Source: JAHFUI01 sp041485905
GTDB lineage: Bacteria > Acidobacteriota > Vicinamibacteria > Vicinamibacterales > CAVVIG01
Direction of reading: 5' to 3'
NCBI GenBank assembly: GCA_041485905.1
Contig: JBGPKK010000001.1
Coordinates: 1 to 64,000 of the forward strand
Length of the DNA: 64,000 nucleotides
Position numbers and translations under genes: made by a program. The notes beneath the pieces are model-generated. The model made no database searches. It saw nothing but the letters and a program-made list of their open reading frames with translations, and had not been told where the DNA came from. Of this stretch, positions 51,024 through 60,206 are shown one piece after another (the first letter of the stretch is position 1; each line of letters opens with the position of its first letter).

Positions 51024-53492
51024 GTGAATGCCCTCGCGGCGGCCAGGCGACCGGGATTCTTCGTCCTGTGCGCAGCCGCGCTGAGCGTCACGGTGCACGC
51101 GTGGCTTTCCCGCGGCACATTCGTGCCGATCGCGCAGGGCGCGCGCATCGAATACGTGTGGGTTGCGGCCACGGTCGGCTCGTTCGTCGCAATCGCGATC
51201 GCCACGACCGCGCTGGTGTTCCTCGCGCATGCCCTCGTCAGGGGTGCCTCGGCGCGGGTAGGAACCCGGCCCCTTGAGCTCTTGTCGTGGGACGACGTGA
51301 GGTATGCGCGACCGCTGTTCTGGTTTGCCGCCAGCGCGGTGCCGCTGCTGAGTCTAGCGCCGGGGGTCGGCCGATGGCTGCCGGTCGCGTCGTATGTGAT
51401 CGTCGATTTGCGATGGTGGTGGACGGCGTTGGTCGTGCTCTGGCTCGCGCGCAACATCGACGCACGGGCGCGTGGCGCGTGGCGTCGGTCGATCTCAAGC
51501 GTCCCGGTGCCAACCATCGTCCGGCGCTGGGCGCCAGAGGTGACGCTCGCCGCTATCGCCATCACGTGGGCGGTCGCAGGCACGCCGATCCTCCGATTGC
51601 TCGGCGGCACCAACGGGGACGAACCGAAGTACGTCCGGTACTGCGAGAACCTGTATCAGGGCCTCGGCTTCGATGTCTCCCAGATCAAGGCGCTGTCGCA
51701 ATTGCCGGCCGATTTTCGCCCGCGCGTGTTTCACAACCTCGTGCTGGTTGCCGAGACGCTCCCCGGCGATCTGAGAAACCTCGCCGCCGACGCGGTCGCG
51801 TTTCTTGGCAACCCGTCGCGCTCGTTCAATCGTGCGCACTACCGCGACGCCGGTTTTCTCGACGGCAAGGACGGCGGGATGTACCAGGTGCACAATCCCG
51901 GCCTGTCGTTTCTGATGTTCCCGGCCTACTACGTGGACAGGCAACTCGCCCAGGTCGAACCCGGATCGCCGGCGCAGTGGCCGATCAGACTCCCCGCGGT
52001 CAACACGTTTTTCCTCGCCGTCTACGCGCTCTGGACCGTGCTGATCTACCGGTTCCTGCAAAAATGTGGCGCCACGAGCGGCGTCGCGTGGGTCGCCAGC
52101 CTCACCTCGATGCTGACGCTTCCGGTCGCGGCGTTTCCCTATCAGTACTATCCGGAGCTCGCAGCCGGGATCTTCGTGTCAGCGGTGGGTGCTCACATTC
52201 TGTTCACCGATCCGCGCGGCCGGGCGGCGTCATTCTTTTACGGTCTCCTCGCCGGCTACCTGCTGTGGCTGCATGTCAGATTCGTCGGCGTGACCGCGGC
52301 GCTCACGCTTGGGGCGCTCGTCGCCTGGCGGGGCGACAGGACGCGGAGTCTCGTGTTCATCGCCGGCGTCACGATTCCGGTCGCGCTCTTTTCGCTCTAC
52401 GCGTATCGAATCACCGGCAGCGTGTTGCCGTCGGCCCTCTGGTCCGTCGAAGGGAATGAAAATTTCACGTGGGTGCGGATGTTCAAGAACAGCGTTCCCT
52501 ATCTGCTGGATCGTGAGTGGGGACTGTTCGCGCACTCGCCGGTCTTCCTGTTGGCGCTTCCCGGATACGTGTGGATGGCGCGGCGAAAACCGGCAGTCGC
52601 GTGGCTGAGCGCGCTGGTCTTCTTCGGGCTGCTGCTGCCCGCCGCCGGCAAGACGCTCGGCCAGACGACACCGATGCGCCTCATCTGCGCGGTCGTGCCG
52701 TTCGCCGCGACGCCGCTCATCGAACTGCTCGCCCGCCGCGGCAGATGGGCGGTTCAGATTGCCTTTGGACTACTGCTGATCCTCTCGCTGGACAACGCGC
52801 TGACCTACAACCTCCACCACTATCGTCACCTGTCCACGCTTGTCGACTGGAGCTTCAGCGGGTGGAAGGTGAACCTGCTCTTTCCGGTCCAGGCCAGGTC
52901 GCCGTGGCACATATCGGCGGCCAACGGAATCCTGCTGATCGCATGGATCGTCGTCGTGCTTGCGTTATTGGCAGCGCCGGCATTGCTGGGCTGGGCACGC
53001 GCACGAGAATGGACGCGACTCCAGATCGCTGCGAATGTTCGTTCGATGGTCGGTCCGGCGCTGGCGGCGACCGGAGTCTTCGTCGTGCTCAGTACCGCGA
53101 TTTCTGCGGCGACCGGTTTCTGGACGACCCCCGACTATTTTATCCCTCCGCAGGAGGCGGCGCAGCAGGCCGCGCTGCTGGTGGACGATTTGGGCCGCTG
53201 CGTGCTGTGCGTCTCGTCGACCCACGGGCGGCTGTCTGCGCGCCGAATCGTGGCGAATCTGGAAGCCGTCGACCCTTCGGTGATCGCTCGCCAGCATCGA
53301 GAGGCGGAGGAACGAGCCTACAAAGACTGGCTCGCGATGCCCGGACAGATTCGTGCGTGGTACATCGAAGCCAACGGTCACGAGCCCGCCAACGAGGACC
53401 TCGGACACTACCTGTACCAGTGGCGCGAGGAGCACGTCGCGCGCGTGGAGATCCGGCGACGGATTTTCGAAGCCGTGAAAAAGGAACCCTAG
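51024..53492 (+). CDS. Large polytopic membrane protein, GT-C glycosyltransferase-like
   Basis: 822 residues with 12 or more hydrophobic helices. After helix 5, LLGGTNGDEPKYVRYCENLYQ is the Asp/Glu first-loop motif of GT-C enzymes; GGMYQVHNPGLSFLMFPAYY follows. The C-terminal approximately 120 residues are soluble (QAALLVDDLGRCVLCV to RIFEAVKKEP). It may glycosylate lipids or proteins at the membrane, and it has no evident link to the cofactor genes on each side. Divergent from the MfnF-MfnE-like gene. Confidence 0.65.
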   Translation: MNALAAARRPGFFVLCAAALSVTVHAWLSRGTFVPIAQGARIEYVWVAATVGSFVAIAIATTALVFLAHALVRGASARVGTRPLELLSWDDVRYARPLFWFAASAVPLLSLAPGVGRWLPVASYVIVDLRWWWTALVVLWLARNIDARARGAWRRSISSVPVPTIVRRWAPEVTLAAIAITWAVAGTPILRLLGGTNGDEPKYVRYCENLYQGLGFDVSQIKALSQLPADFRPRVFHNLVLVAETLPGDLRNLAADAVAFLGNPSRSFNRAHYRDAGFLDGKDGGMYQVHNPGLSFLMFPAYYVDRQLAQVEPGSPAQWPIRLPAVNTFFLAVYALWTVLIYRFLQKCGATSGVAWVASLTSMLTLPVAAFPYQYYPELAAGIFVSAVGAHILFTDPRGRAASFFYGLLAGYLLWLHVRFVGVTAALTLGALVAWRGDRTRSLVFIAGVTIPVALFSLYAYRITGSVLPSALWSVEGNENFTWVRMFKNSVPYLLDREWGLFAHSPVFLLALPGYVWMARRKPAVAWLSALVFFGLLLPAAGKTLGQTTPMRLICAVVPFAATPLIELLARRGRWAVQIAFGLLLILSLDNALTYNLHHYRHLSTLVDWSFSGWKVNLLFPVQARSPWHISAANGILLIAWIVVVLALLAAPALLGWARAREWTRLQIAANVRSMVGPALAATGVFVVLSTAISAATGFWTTPDYFIPPQEAAQQAALLVDDLGRCVLCVSSTHGRLSARRIVANLEAVDPSVIARQHREAEERAYKDWLAMPGQIRAWYIEANGHEPANEDLGHYLYQWREEHVARVEIRRRIFEAVKKEP

Positions 53493-53493
53493 G

Positions 53494-54240
53494 CTATATC
53501 CCGCCGGTCACGTCGATGAAGGCGCCGGTCGTGAACGACGCTTCATCCGACAACAGCCAGAGAATGGCGTGGGCCACTTCGTCGACCGTCCCGCCGCGTT
53601 TCATCGGCACAAACGCTTTGACCCGGTCAACGCGGTTCGGCTCCCCGCCGCTGGCATGCAGCTCCGTGTAGATATGCCCGGCGCGAACGGCGTTCACACG
53701 GATGCGTTCTTCGGCCACTTCGCGCGCCAGGCCGATGGTCAGCGTATCGACCGCACCTTTGGACGCCGCGTAATCGACGTATTCGCCAGGCGATCCCAGA
53801 CGTGCGGCACCAGAAGACACGTTCACGATGGCTCCGCCTGTTCCGCCGTGTTTGGTAGACATGCGGCGCACGGCCTCGCGGGCGCACAGAAAGGGACCGA
53901 CGATGTTGGTCGTGAAGATGCGGTGCAGACGCGCCGCGTCCATCGCGTCGACGCGCATCTGCGTCTCAAGGATCCCGGCATTGTTGACGAGGGCCGCCGG
54001 ACACCCAAGTGTCGCGTCGCAGGTTTCAAATAACCGCACCACGTCGGCCTCGACGCCCACGTCGGCCGCTACAGCCGTGGCCTTGCCACCGCCGGATTCG
54101 ATCGCCTGAACGACCTGGTTCGCGGCCTCGCGGTTGCGCCGATAATTGACGCACACCGCGTAGCCGCGCCGGGCGGCGAGGCGCGCCGTCGCCGCGCCGA
54201 TGCCGCGGCCAGCGCCCGTGATCAGGATCACTTTGTCCAT
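53494..54240 (-). CDS. SDR-family oxidoreductase
   Basis: A 248-residue short-chain dehydrogenase with TGAGRGIGAATA (cofactor loop), NYRRNREAA (arginines suiting NADPH), NNAG, the catalytic serine in NVSSGAARLG, YAASKGA and a terminal TGAFIDVTGGI. The general type resembles glucose-1-dehydrogenase/FabG-like enzymes. Its stop is 1 bp from the end of the convergent membrane protein gene. It is divergent from the HisA-like gene, so it could share regulation with the cofactor genes. Substrate unknown; a pterin reductase is one option. Confidence 0.8.
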   Translation of the reverse strand: MDKVILITGAGRGIGAATARLAARRGYAVCVNYRRNREAANQVVQAIESGGGKATAVAADVGVEADVVRLFETCDATLGCPAALVNNAGILETQMRVDAMDAARLHRIFTTNIVGPFLCAREAVRRMSTKHGGTGGAIVNVSSGAARLGSPGEYVDYAASKGAVDTLTIGLAREVAEERIRVNAVRAGHIYTELHASGGEPNRVDRVKAFVPMKRGGTVDEVAHAILWLLSDEASFTTGAFIDVTGGI

Positions 54241-54335
54241 GGAGCAGTGGTTGGAGTCTAGAACCTATCTCATAGGCGCGGCATTTTTTGTTTCGTGTTT
54301 TCGTGTTTTCGTGGCAGATCGCTGCTTCGGTGCCC

Positions 54336-55103
54336 ATGCGAATCGTCGGCGTCGTTGACCTGCGCGGCGGCTGCGCCGTGCACGCGCGTGCCGGCGTGCG
54401 CGAGAACTACGCACCGGTCCGCGCGGTCGCCGGCGCGGTCATCCAACCCGGCGACGCGCTCGCGCTGGCGCGCACGTACACGGACCGCCTCGGCGTCCGG
54501 GAGCTGTACGTCGCCGACCTCGATGCGATCGTTGGCCGCCATGGCATCCAGGACGCGGTTGTCGCCGACCTGGCGGCGCTCGGCGCACCGCTCTGGCTGG
54601 ACGCCGGCGCGTCATCCATCGATCAGGCGCGCCACGCGCTCGACCTGGGCAGCGCACACGTCGTCGTGGGGATCGAGACGCTCTCGTCGTACGACGCGCT
54701 TGCCGAGATCTGCGACGCGGTGGGCGGCGACCGCGTTGCCGTCAGCCTCGACCTGCGCAATGGTGCACCAGTGGTGAGCGGCATTCCGCCAGGCGAGCCG
54801 GCGCACGTGATAGCCGGGCGCGCGGCGAAGGCAGGAGCGAGCGCCGTGATCGTGATCGACCTGGCGCGCGTCGGCACCAGTCGCGGGCTCGATCTCGATC
54901 TGATCGCCCGGGTGCGCGAGGTCGCGGCGAACGTCACGCTGCTGGCCGGCGGCGGCGTTCGTGGGCTGCAGGACCTCGCACAACTCGCCGATGCCGGATG
55001 CGACGGCGCTCTGGTCGCGACGACGCTGCACGATGGCCGGATCGGCGCCGCCGAGGTGGCGGCCGCGCGAGGATGGCATCGTTACGGGAGCCCGACGCGG
55101 TAA
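54336..55103 (+). CDS. HisA-like TIM-barrel protein of H4MPT loci
   Basis: About 255 residues of the HisA/HisF fold: MRIVGVVDLRGGCAVHARAG at the start (HisA has the like IPAIDLxxGxVV), GVRELYVADLDAIVGR, LWLDAGASS, HVVVGIETLSS, VSLDLRNG, AVIVIDLARVGTSRG and LLAGGGVRGLQD. Histidine genes are absent here, and such HisA-like proteins are part of H4MPT clusters in methylotrophs; the exact reaction is not known to me. ATG 54336 is used because upstream frame is a TTTCGTG tandem tract. It overlaps the convergent PTPS gene by 22 bp. Confidence 0.82.
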   Translation: MRIVGVVDLRGGCAVHARAGVRENYAPVRAVAGAVIQPGDALALARTYTDRLGVRELYVADLDAIVGRHGIQDAVVADLAALGAPLWLDAGASSIDQARHALDLGSAHVVVGIETLSSYDALAEICDAVGGDRVAVSLDLRNGAPVVSGIPPGEPAHVIAGRAAKAGASAVIVIDLARVGTSRGLDLDLIARVREVAANVTLLAGGGVRGLQDLAQLADAGCDGALVATTLHDGRIGAAEVAAARGWHRYGSPTR

Positions 55104-55582
55104 ACGGCGGACTGCCCGAAGTTCTCCTCGATTTCCATCTCGATGGCCGTCAACCCGCGCGCGCCCACTGTCTCGAGCTCGGCGCGCAAGCGGCCCGCGA
55201 GGAGCTCGGCGAGCATCTCCACCGTCGTGTTCGGAACAGGGAGCAGCGAGCAGTCGCCGCGCGGGAAGAGATAGCGCGGTTTCCCTTCGTAGGCGACCGT
55301 CACTGACTCTCCGTCCTGACCGATCTGGATCTTCGGATTCTCCAGCGGGAGCAGGACTTTGTGGTCGATCTCGTCGCACAGCCGGCGCATGATCTTCTTG
55401 AGCACCACGAAGTCGAAGACGAACCAGCTGTCCTCATCGAGCTTTCCCTCGATCGTCACGCGCGCGCGGTAGTTGTGGCCGTGCAGTCCTTCGCAGCGGT
55501 GCCCGGCAAATGTGATGAAATGCGCGGAGGCGAAGACAAGGTAATCCTTCGAGACCGACACGCGGAACTCACCGCGTTGCAT
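55082..55582 (-). CDS. 6-pyruvoyl-tetrahydropterin synthase-like (PTPS/QueD family) enzyme
   Basis: 166 residues of COG0720. Zinc histidines are H21 (FASAHF) and H34/H36 in CEGLHGHNY. Both a cysteine (C30) and a following glutamate (E31) are present (CExxHGH), the pattern linked to bifunctional PTPS proteins that can make 6-hydroxymethyl-dihydropterin as well as the queuosine precursor. FVFDFVVLKKIM and PNTTVEMLAELLAGRL complete the fold. Placed at the end of the CitG-like/ATP-grasp unit, it may supply the pterin for H4MPT. The ATG at 55582 follows GGGAGG; a start 33 bp upstream lacks one. Confidence 0.85.
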   Translation of the reverse strand: MQRGEFRVSVSKDYLVFASAHFITFAGHRCEGLHGHNYRARVTIEGKLDEDSWFVFDFVVLKKIMRRLCDEIDHKVLLPLENPKIQIGQDGESVTVAYEGKPRYLFPRGDCSLLPVPNTTVEMLAELLAGRLRAELETVGARGLTAIEMEIEENFGQSAVYRVGLP

Positions 55583-55635
55583 GGCAGCCTCCCGACGATA
55601 CGTCCGCACGTCCAATCGCTTTCACGCTGCGCATT

Positions 55636-56511
55636 CTACGCGTTCCAGCCGCCGGCGAGCAGGACGACAAAGATCGCCGCGGCTGTGAGATCAGCGGTGG
55701 TGCCCGGGTTGGCGATGTTGCGCGGGTCGCGCAGCGCGCGGTCCATCTGGTCGATCGCATCCCGTCCGGCCGCCGAGCGGATGCCGCCCGCGGCGAGTGC
55801 GGTGCGCGCCCGCTGCGAGACGTCCTCCGCTCGGGCCGCCCCACCGCGCCGGACCACGTGCGTGTCCGGACCTGCGGCGAGCAGTGTCAGAAACGTTTCG
55901 ACGACCGCTTCGTCCCAGGAGACCCCATCGCGGCGCGCCCGGTCGAGCGCGGGGACGGCGGTCTCGAACGTCACCTCGAACGCTGTGGCGTACTCGCGCG
56001 CAACGAGGTCCCGGCCCGCCGCAAGCCGCATCGCTTCGAGCAGCGTGACGTCTGGCTCGTCCGCGACGTCCTCGGTCTCCACTTTCCCAAGTCCGCCGGG
56101 CGCCGCCAGGCGAATCGCCGCGTACACGTCGCGGGCATCGTCGACAGTGGTCGCCTCCAGAACATCGCGCAGCGCGAAGCGGAGGTCCCCTTTTTCAGCC
56201 AGCAGCGCGGCACGCGCGAGCGGCGCCAGGAGCAGCACGATACCGAGATTCGTGTTCGAGCGCGTCCAGCGCGCGGTCGCCTCGACGGCAAGGTACACGG
56301 TTGCGCCGAGGGGACGCGTGGCGGCGCCCCCCAGCGGACCGCCAATCGCGGCCGCGCTGGCCAGGAAATCCTCGTAGCGTGCGTCGGCGAAATGGCGTCC
56401 CGGTGAAACATTGCCCGGCTTCGGTGCGCTGGCCTCGAGCAGGCACGCCAGCTGTGCGGCGACCGTCACGTCCGCTGCGCTGAGAGTCGTCACCCAACCG
56501 CCGCTCGTCAC
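55636..56511 (-). CDS. Triphosphoribosyl-dephospho-CoA synthase-like (CitG/MdcB) protein of H4MPT loci
   Basis: About 291 residues. LLEASAPKPGNVSPGRHFADARYEDFL is the CitG-family signature, with ARWTRSNTNLGIVLLLAPLARAA following. No citrate lyase or malonate decarboxylase genes are near, whereas a CitG-like protein is standard in H4MPT clusters of methylotrophs, where it is needed for cofactor synthesis by an unsettled reaction. The GTG start at 56511 overlaps the stop of the ATP-grasp gene by 4 bp (GTGA); a GTG six codons later is possible. A longer ORF upstream is a shadow. Confidence 0.83.
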   Translation of the reverse strand: MTSGGWVTTLSAADVTVAAQLACLLEASAPKPGNVSPGRHFADARYEDFLASAAAIGGPLGGAATRPLGATVYLAVEATARWTRSNTNLGIVLLLAPLARAALLAEKGDLRFALRDVLEATTVDDARDVYAAIRLAAPGGLGKVETEDVADEPDVTLLEAMRLAAGRDLVAREYATAFEVTFETAVPALDRARRDGVSWDEAVVETFLTLLAAGPDTHVVRRGGAARAEDVSQRARTALAAGGIRSAAGRDAIDQMDRALRDPRNIANPGTTADLTAAAIFVVLLAGGWNA

Positions 56512-57443
56512 ACCTGGACCTGCTCGGCAGGCCTCGGCGCGTCGACGCGATCGACGAGGTGGTCCACGATCGCTCCCGCGACGTCGAGTCCCGTGGCGTG
56601 CTGCAGCCCCTGCCATCCGGGGATCGCGTTTACCTCCAACACGAAGACCGGACCCTCGCGAGATGGCAGCAGGTCCACGCCGGCATAGTCCGCGCCGACG
56701 GCTGCCGCCGCGCGCACGGCGAGCTGCCCGAATGCGGGCGGGAGGTCGAAGGGCCGCGCGGATCCGCCACGCGATACATTGGTGCGCCACTCGCCTGGGG
56801 GCGCCCGGCGCTCGATCGCGCCAAGGACCCGGCCGCCGACGACGAAGACGCGCACGTCGCGTCCACCATGATCGACCGCGCGCTGCACGTAGAACACGGT
56901 CCGCAGCTGCTCGAGCGATCGCAGCACGCGGAAGGCGACGTCGGGGTCGCTCACCCGCACAAGACCGTGTCCCATCGACCCGAAGATCGGTTTGATGATC
57001 ACGTCGCCGCCGCCTTCGCCAGCGCTACGGCGCCCAAGCATCGCGCGGATGGCGGCCATCGCGTCATCCGTTCTCTCGCAGACGACCGTCTCGGGGGTCG
57101 GCAGGCCCGCCTCCTGCAGCAGCGCTGTCGTGTAGAACTTGTCGACGGAGCGCTCGATCGCGCGCGGCGAGTTCATCACGGGCACGCCGCGCGTCTCGAT
57201 CCAATGCAGCGCGTCCACGCGGTAGATGATTTGGTCGAGCGACCCGTTAGGGATGATTCGCGCCAGAACAGCGTCGGCGTCGAGAATGGCCACGCTCTCG
57301 CTCGAGAGCGCACCGGTGGCCCCGAATCGCGCGACCAATCCCTCGTACGGCCGGACACGACTGGAATGCTGGCGCTCGGCGAGGGCGCGGCACAGCTCGT
57401 CGGTATGCCAACCGGTGCGTGCACTGAGAATGACGATGTTCAT
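56508..57443 (-). CDS. RimK-type ATP-grasp ligase
   Basis: A 311-residue ATP-grasp enzyme. PVMNSPRAIERSVDKFYTTALL, DVIIKPIFGSMGHGLVRV (glycine-rich loop), DVRVFVVGGRVLGAIER, EWRTNVSRGGSA and FVLEVNAIPGWQGLQ with the metal-binding Glu/Asn match the RimK/MptN/MfnD-like group, which adds glutamate to a cofactor or protein. Being translationally coupled to the CitG-like H4MPT gene, it most likely glutamylates an H4MPT or furan cofactor precursor. The acceptor is not provable from sequence. Confidence 0.83.
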   Translation of the reverse strand: MNIVILSARTGWHTDELCRALAERQHSSRVRPYEGLVARFGATGALSSESVAILDADAVLARIIPNGSLDQIIYRVDALHWIETRGVPVMNSPRAIERSVDKFYTTALLQEAGLPTPETVVCERTDDAMAAIRAMLGRRSAGEGGGDVIIKPIFGSMGHGLVRVSDPDVAFRVLRSLEQLRTVFYVQRAVDHGGRDVRVFVVGGRVLGAIERRAPPGEWRTNVSRGGSARPFDLPPAFGQLAVRAAAAVGADYAGVDLLPSREGPVFVLEVNAIPGWQGLQHATGLDVAGAIVDHLVDRVDAPRPAEQVQV

Positions 57444-57464
57444 CGAAGCTCAGATCGCTATATC

Positions 57465-59729
57465 TCATATCAACTTTTGCCGCGACAACGGCAGCTCGCG
57501 CACACGCTTGCCCGTGGCCGCGAAGATCGCGTTCCCGAGCGACGCGAGGACGGTCGGGACGCCCGGCTCGCCGACGCCGGTCGGCGGATTGTCGCTTTCC
57601 ACGAAGTGCACGTTGGTCTGATACGGCGCGTCGTTCATGCGCGCCACCTGGAAGTCGTTGAAGTTGCTCTGCCGGATCCGCCCGTTGGCTGCGGTGATCT
57701 CCCCGGTTCTCGCGAGGCCGGCGGCCATGACCGCGGCGCCTTCGAGTTGCGCTCTGACCCGATCGGGATTGACGATCGTTCCGGCATCGACGATCTGATC
57801 GACACGCGGGATACGGAGCTGTCCCCGAGCGTCCACCTCGACCTCGACGACCGACGCGACATAGGTGTTGAAGCTGCGATGTGCCGCGATCCCAAGGCCC
57901 CAGCCGTTGCCCGACTTGCGCTTGCCCCAGCCCGATCGTTCGCCGGCCACTTCCAGCACGCGCCGCAGCCGGCGCGTGTCGATTGGGTACTTGTCGTACG
58001 GCGCGCCGTAGTTGGAGTACTCCACGCCCTGTGCTTTCAAATCGAGCACCTTGCCTGGTCCGAGCAGATCGAGGAGGAACTCGAGGGGATCGCGCCCGGC
58101 CGCGTGCGCCATTTCGTCCGCGAAGCTGTGGGCCGCGAACGCATGGTAGTTGTTGGCGACCGCACGGAACCAGCCGATCCGAACGTGCGCCTCGGCCGCG
58201 CCGTTCTCCGCGCGGATGTTCGGGACGTCGAACGGCAGATCGGACAGGCCCATGTCGAGCTCGATGCTCAGGCCGTGCCGCGCCTTCGGGTCGAACATCG
58301 CGGCGATCGGCGGAAACACCGATCGCTGGAGCCACGCCGTCGGGCGGCCGCGGCCGTCCACCGCCGCCTTGTGGTACACCGCCGCCGTCGTGTGGTAGTA
58401 ATCGAAGCGGATGTCGTCTTCACGAGTCCACACGACCTTGACCGGTTTCCCGAGCTTCTTCGAGAGCACCGCCGCTTCCGCCGCGTAGTCGGGCTTCGAC
58501 TTGCGGCCGAAGCCGCCGCCGAGGAGCGTGACGTGGCAGGTGACGTCTTTCTTGTCGACGCCGACCGCAGCAGCCACCGTGTCCTGCACGGCCTGCGGAT
58601 TCTGCGTGGGCGCCCAGACCGTGACCTTGCCGTCGCGATACTCGGCGAGCGCCGCCGGCGGCTCCATGGCCGCGTGCGCCGCCATCGGCGTGTAGTACAC
58701 GGCCTCGAGAATTTTGCCGCCCTTCGTGAATTCGGCGTCCACGTTCCCGACGTTGCGCGCCACCTGACCCGGCTGCCGCACGGTCTGAAGCATTTGCTGC
58801 TTGAACGCCTCGGACTCGAAGCTCGCGTGCGCGCCATCCTCCCAATCGATCTTGAGGCGCTTTCGGCCCTGAAACGCCGCCCATGTGTTGTCGGCAATCA
58901 CGGCGACGCCGCCGAGCGGCTTGAATTGGTAGGGCGGCTCGAACGGGTCGATGGGCACCGTTTGTTTCACGCCGCGCACGGCCAGCGCCGCCTTGTCGTC
59001 GTACCCGCGCACCTTGCCACCCAAGACCGGTGGGTGCTCGATGGACGCGTACACCATCCCCTCGCGGAACACGTCCATGCCGAACTGCGCCTTGCCGGTG
59101 ATGATGTCGGACTGATCGTAGATTGCGGTCTCTTTACCCACGAGTCGCCACGCGGTCTTCGGCTTGAACTGCAACGTTTCCGGCCTCGGCACCGCGAGAC
59201 GCGCGGCCGCCGGCACCAGCGCGCCATATCCGAGCCTGCGCCCGCTCCCCTGATGCACGATCTCGTGATTCTGCGCGACACATTCGGCCGCCGGCACGTT
59301 CCACTGCGCCGCCGCCGCGCCGACCAGCATCGTCCGCGCCGACGCGCCGGCACGCCGAAACGCTTCGTAGAAGTCGCGGATCGATCGCGAGCCGTCCGTG
59401 TTTTGATCGCCGTACCGCGCATCGCCGATGCCCTGCTCGATCGTGACGCGGCTCCAATCGGCGTCGAGCTCGTCGGCCGCGACCATCGGCAGCGACGTTC
59501 TGATGCCGGTGCCCATTTCAGATCGGTGTGTGACGATGAAGACCGTGCCGTCCGGCTGGATGCCGAGGTAGATGCTCGGGCTGAGCGCGGCCGACTCCGC
59601 GCGGGTGCGGAACCCCGCCTCCTGCGCCCACACCGACTCCGGCAGGACGCGCGCGGCGAGGACGAAGGCGCCCGTCGTGAAGGCGCCTCCGAGAAACTGG
59701 CGTCGGCTGACGTTGTCGATGGCGCTCAT
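57465..59729 (-). CDS. Tat-exported molybdenum hydroxylase large subunit (isoquinoline oxidoreductase-like)
   Basis: 754 residues of the xanthine dehydrogenase/aldehyde oxidase family, IorB-type. SRRQFLGGAFTTGAFVLAA is a twin-arginine signal, so the folded enzyme is exported. Moco-binding stretches include TLLGGGFGRKSKPD, NPQAVQDTVAAAVG, AMEPPAALAEYRDG and, near the C-terminus, PPTGVGEPGVPTVLASLGNA with the catalytic glutamate. It probably oxidises an aldehyde or N-heterocycle in the periplasm. The ATG overlaps the stop of the small-subunit gene (ATGA). It lies between H4MPT genes and mch. Confidence 0.87.
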   Translation of the reverse strand: MSAIDNVSRRQFLGGAFTTGAFVLAARVLPESVWAQEAGFRTRAESAALSPSIYLGIQPDGTVFIVTHRSEMGTGIRTSLPMVAADELDADWSRVTIEQGIGDARYGDQNTDGSRSIRDFYEAFRRAGASARTMLVGAAAAQWNVPAAECVAQNHEIVHQGSGRRLGYGALVPAAARLAVPRPETLQFKPKTAWRLVGKETAIYDQSDIITGKAQFGMDVFREGMVYASIEHPPVLGGKVRGYDDKAALAVRGVKQTVPIDPFEPPYQFKPLGGVAVIADNTWAAFQGRKRLKIDWEDGAHASFESEAFKQQMLQTVRQPGQVARNVGNVDAEFTKGGKILEAVYYTPMAAHAAMEPPAALAEYRDGKVTVWAPTQNPQAVQDTVAAAVGVDKKDVTCHVTLLGGGFGRKSKPDYAAEAAVLSKKLGKPVKVVWTREDDIRFDYYHTTAAVYHKAAVDGRGRPTAWLQRSVFPPIAAMFDPKARHGLSIELDMGLSDLPFDVPNIRAENGAAEAHVRIGWFRAVANNYHAFAAHSFADEMAHAAGRDPLEFLLDLLGPGKVLDLKAQGVEYSNYGAPYDKYPIDTRRLRRVLEVAGERSGWGKRKSGNGWGLGIAAHRSFNTYVASVVEVEVDARGQLRIPRVDQIVDAGTIVNPDRVRAQLEGAAVMAAGLARTGEITAANGRIRQSNFNDFQVARMNDAPYQTNVHFVESDNPPTGVGEPGVPTVLASLGNAIFAATGKRVRELPLSRQKLI

Positions 59730-60181
59730 GCCTGCTCCTTTGCCGCCATCTTGATCGCGGCGCGAATCCGCTGGTAGGTGCCGCAGCGGCAGATGTTGCC
59801 CGCCATCGCGCGGTCGATGTCCTGGTCGCTCGGATTCGGCGTCCGCTGCAGCAGCGACGCCGCCTGCATGATCTGCCCCACCTGGCAGTAGCCGCACTGC
59901 GCGACGTTGAGGCTGGCCCAGGCCCGTTGGACCGGGTGCCGGCCGTCGGCGCTGAGGCCTTCAATCGTAATGACGCGCCTGTTCTGGATCGTGCGCATCG
60001 GCGTCTGGCACGACCTGACCGCCTGCCCGTCCAGATGCACGGTGCACGCGCCGCACAATCCCGCGCCGCACCCGAACCGGGTTCCCGTCAATCGCGCTTC
60101 GTCGCGGAGATACCAGAGCAAAGGCATGTCCGGATCGCCGTCGAACGATCGGTCGGTTCCGTTGACTTTAAAATTCACCAT
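59726..60181 (-). CDS. [2Fe-2S] small subunit of the molybdenum hydroxylase
   Basis: 151 residues with two [2Fe-2S] clusters: plant-type C38/C43/C46/C58 (FGCGAGLCGACTVHLDG) and the four-helix-bundle type C96/C99/C131/C133 (AQCGYCQVGQ; ICRCGTYQRIR). It carries electrons from the large subunit, in IorA fashion, without an FAD domain, so an external acceptor such as a cytochrome is needed. It has no signal of its own and should be co-exported with the large subunit through Tat. ATG 60181 is preferred over the longer shadow frame. Confidence 0.9.
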   Translation of the reverse strand: MVNFKVNGTDRSFDGDPDMPLLWYLRDEARLTGTRFGCGAGLCGACTVHLDGQAVRSCQTPMRTIQNRRVITIEGLSADGRHPVQRAWASLNVAQCGYCQVGQIMQAASLLQRTPNPSDQDIDRAMAGNICRCGTYQRIRAAIKMAAKEQA

Positions 60182-60206
60182 CGGTGGGGTCCTCGCTAGG
60201 CGCAGA

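Noticed and set aside
54336..55103. Histidine biosynthesis gene hisA
   Set aside because: No other his genes are nearby and the opening motif departs from true HisA; position fits the HisA-like protein of H4MPT clusters.
55636..56511. Citrate lyase or malonate decarboxylase prosthetic-group synthesis
   Set aside because: The CitG-like fold alone suggests it, but no citrate lyase or malonate decarboxylase subunits are present, while H4MPT genes surround it.
56559..59777. 1072-codon open frame on the plus strand
   Set aside because: It is antisense to the ATP-grasp and Mo-hydroxylase genes, which have clear family motifs. Long antisense frames are expected at this GC content, and its translation is Arg/His-rich without any recognisable domain.
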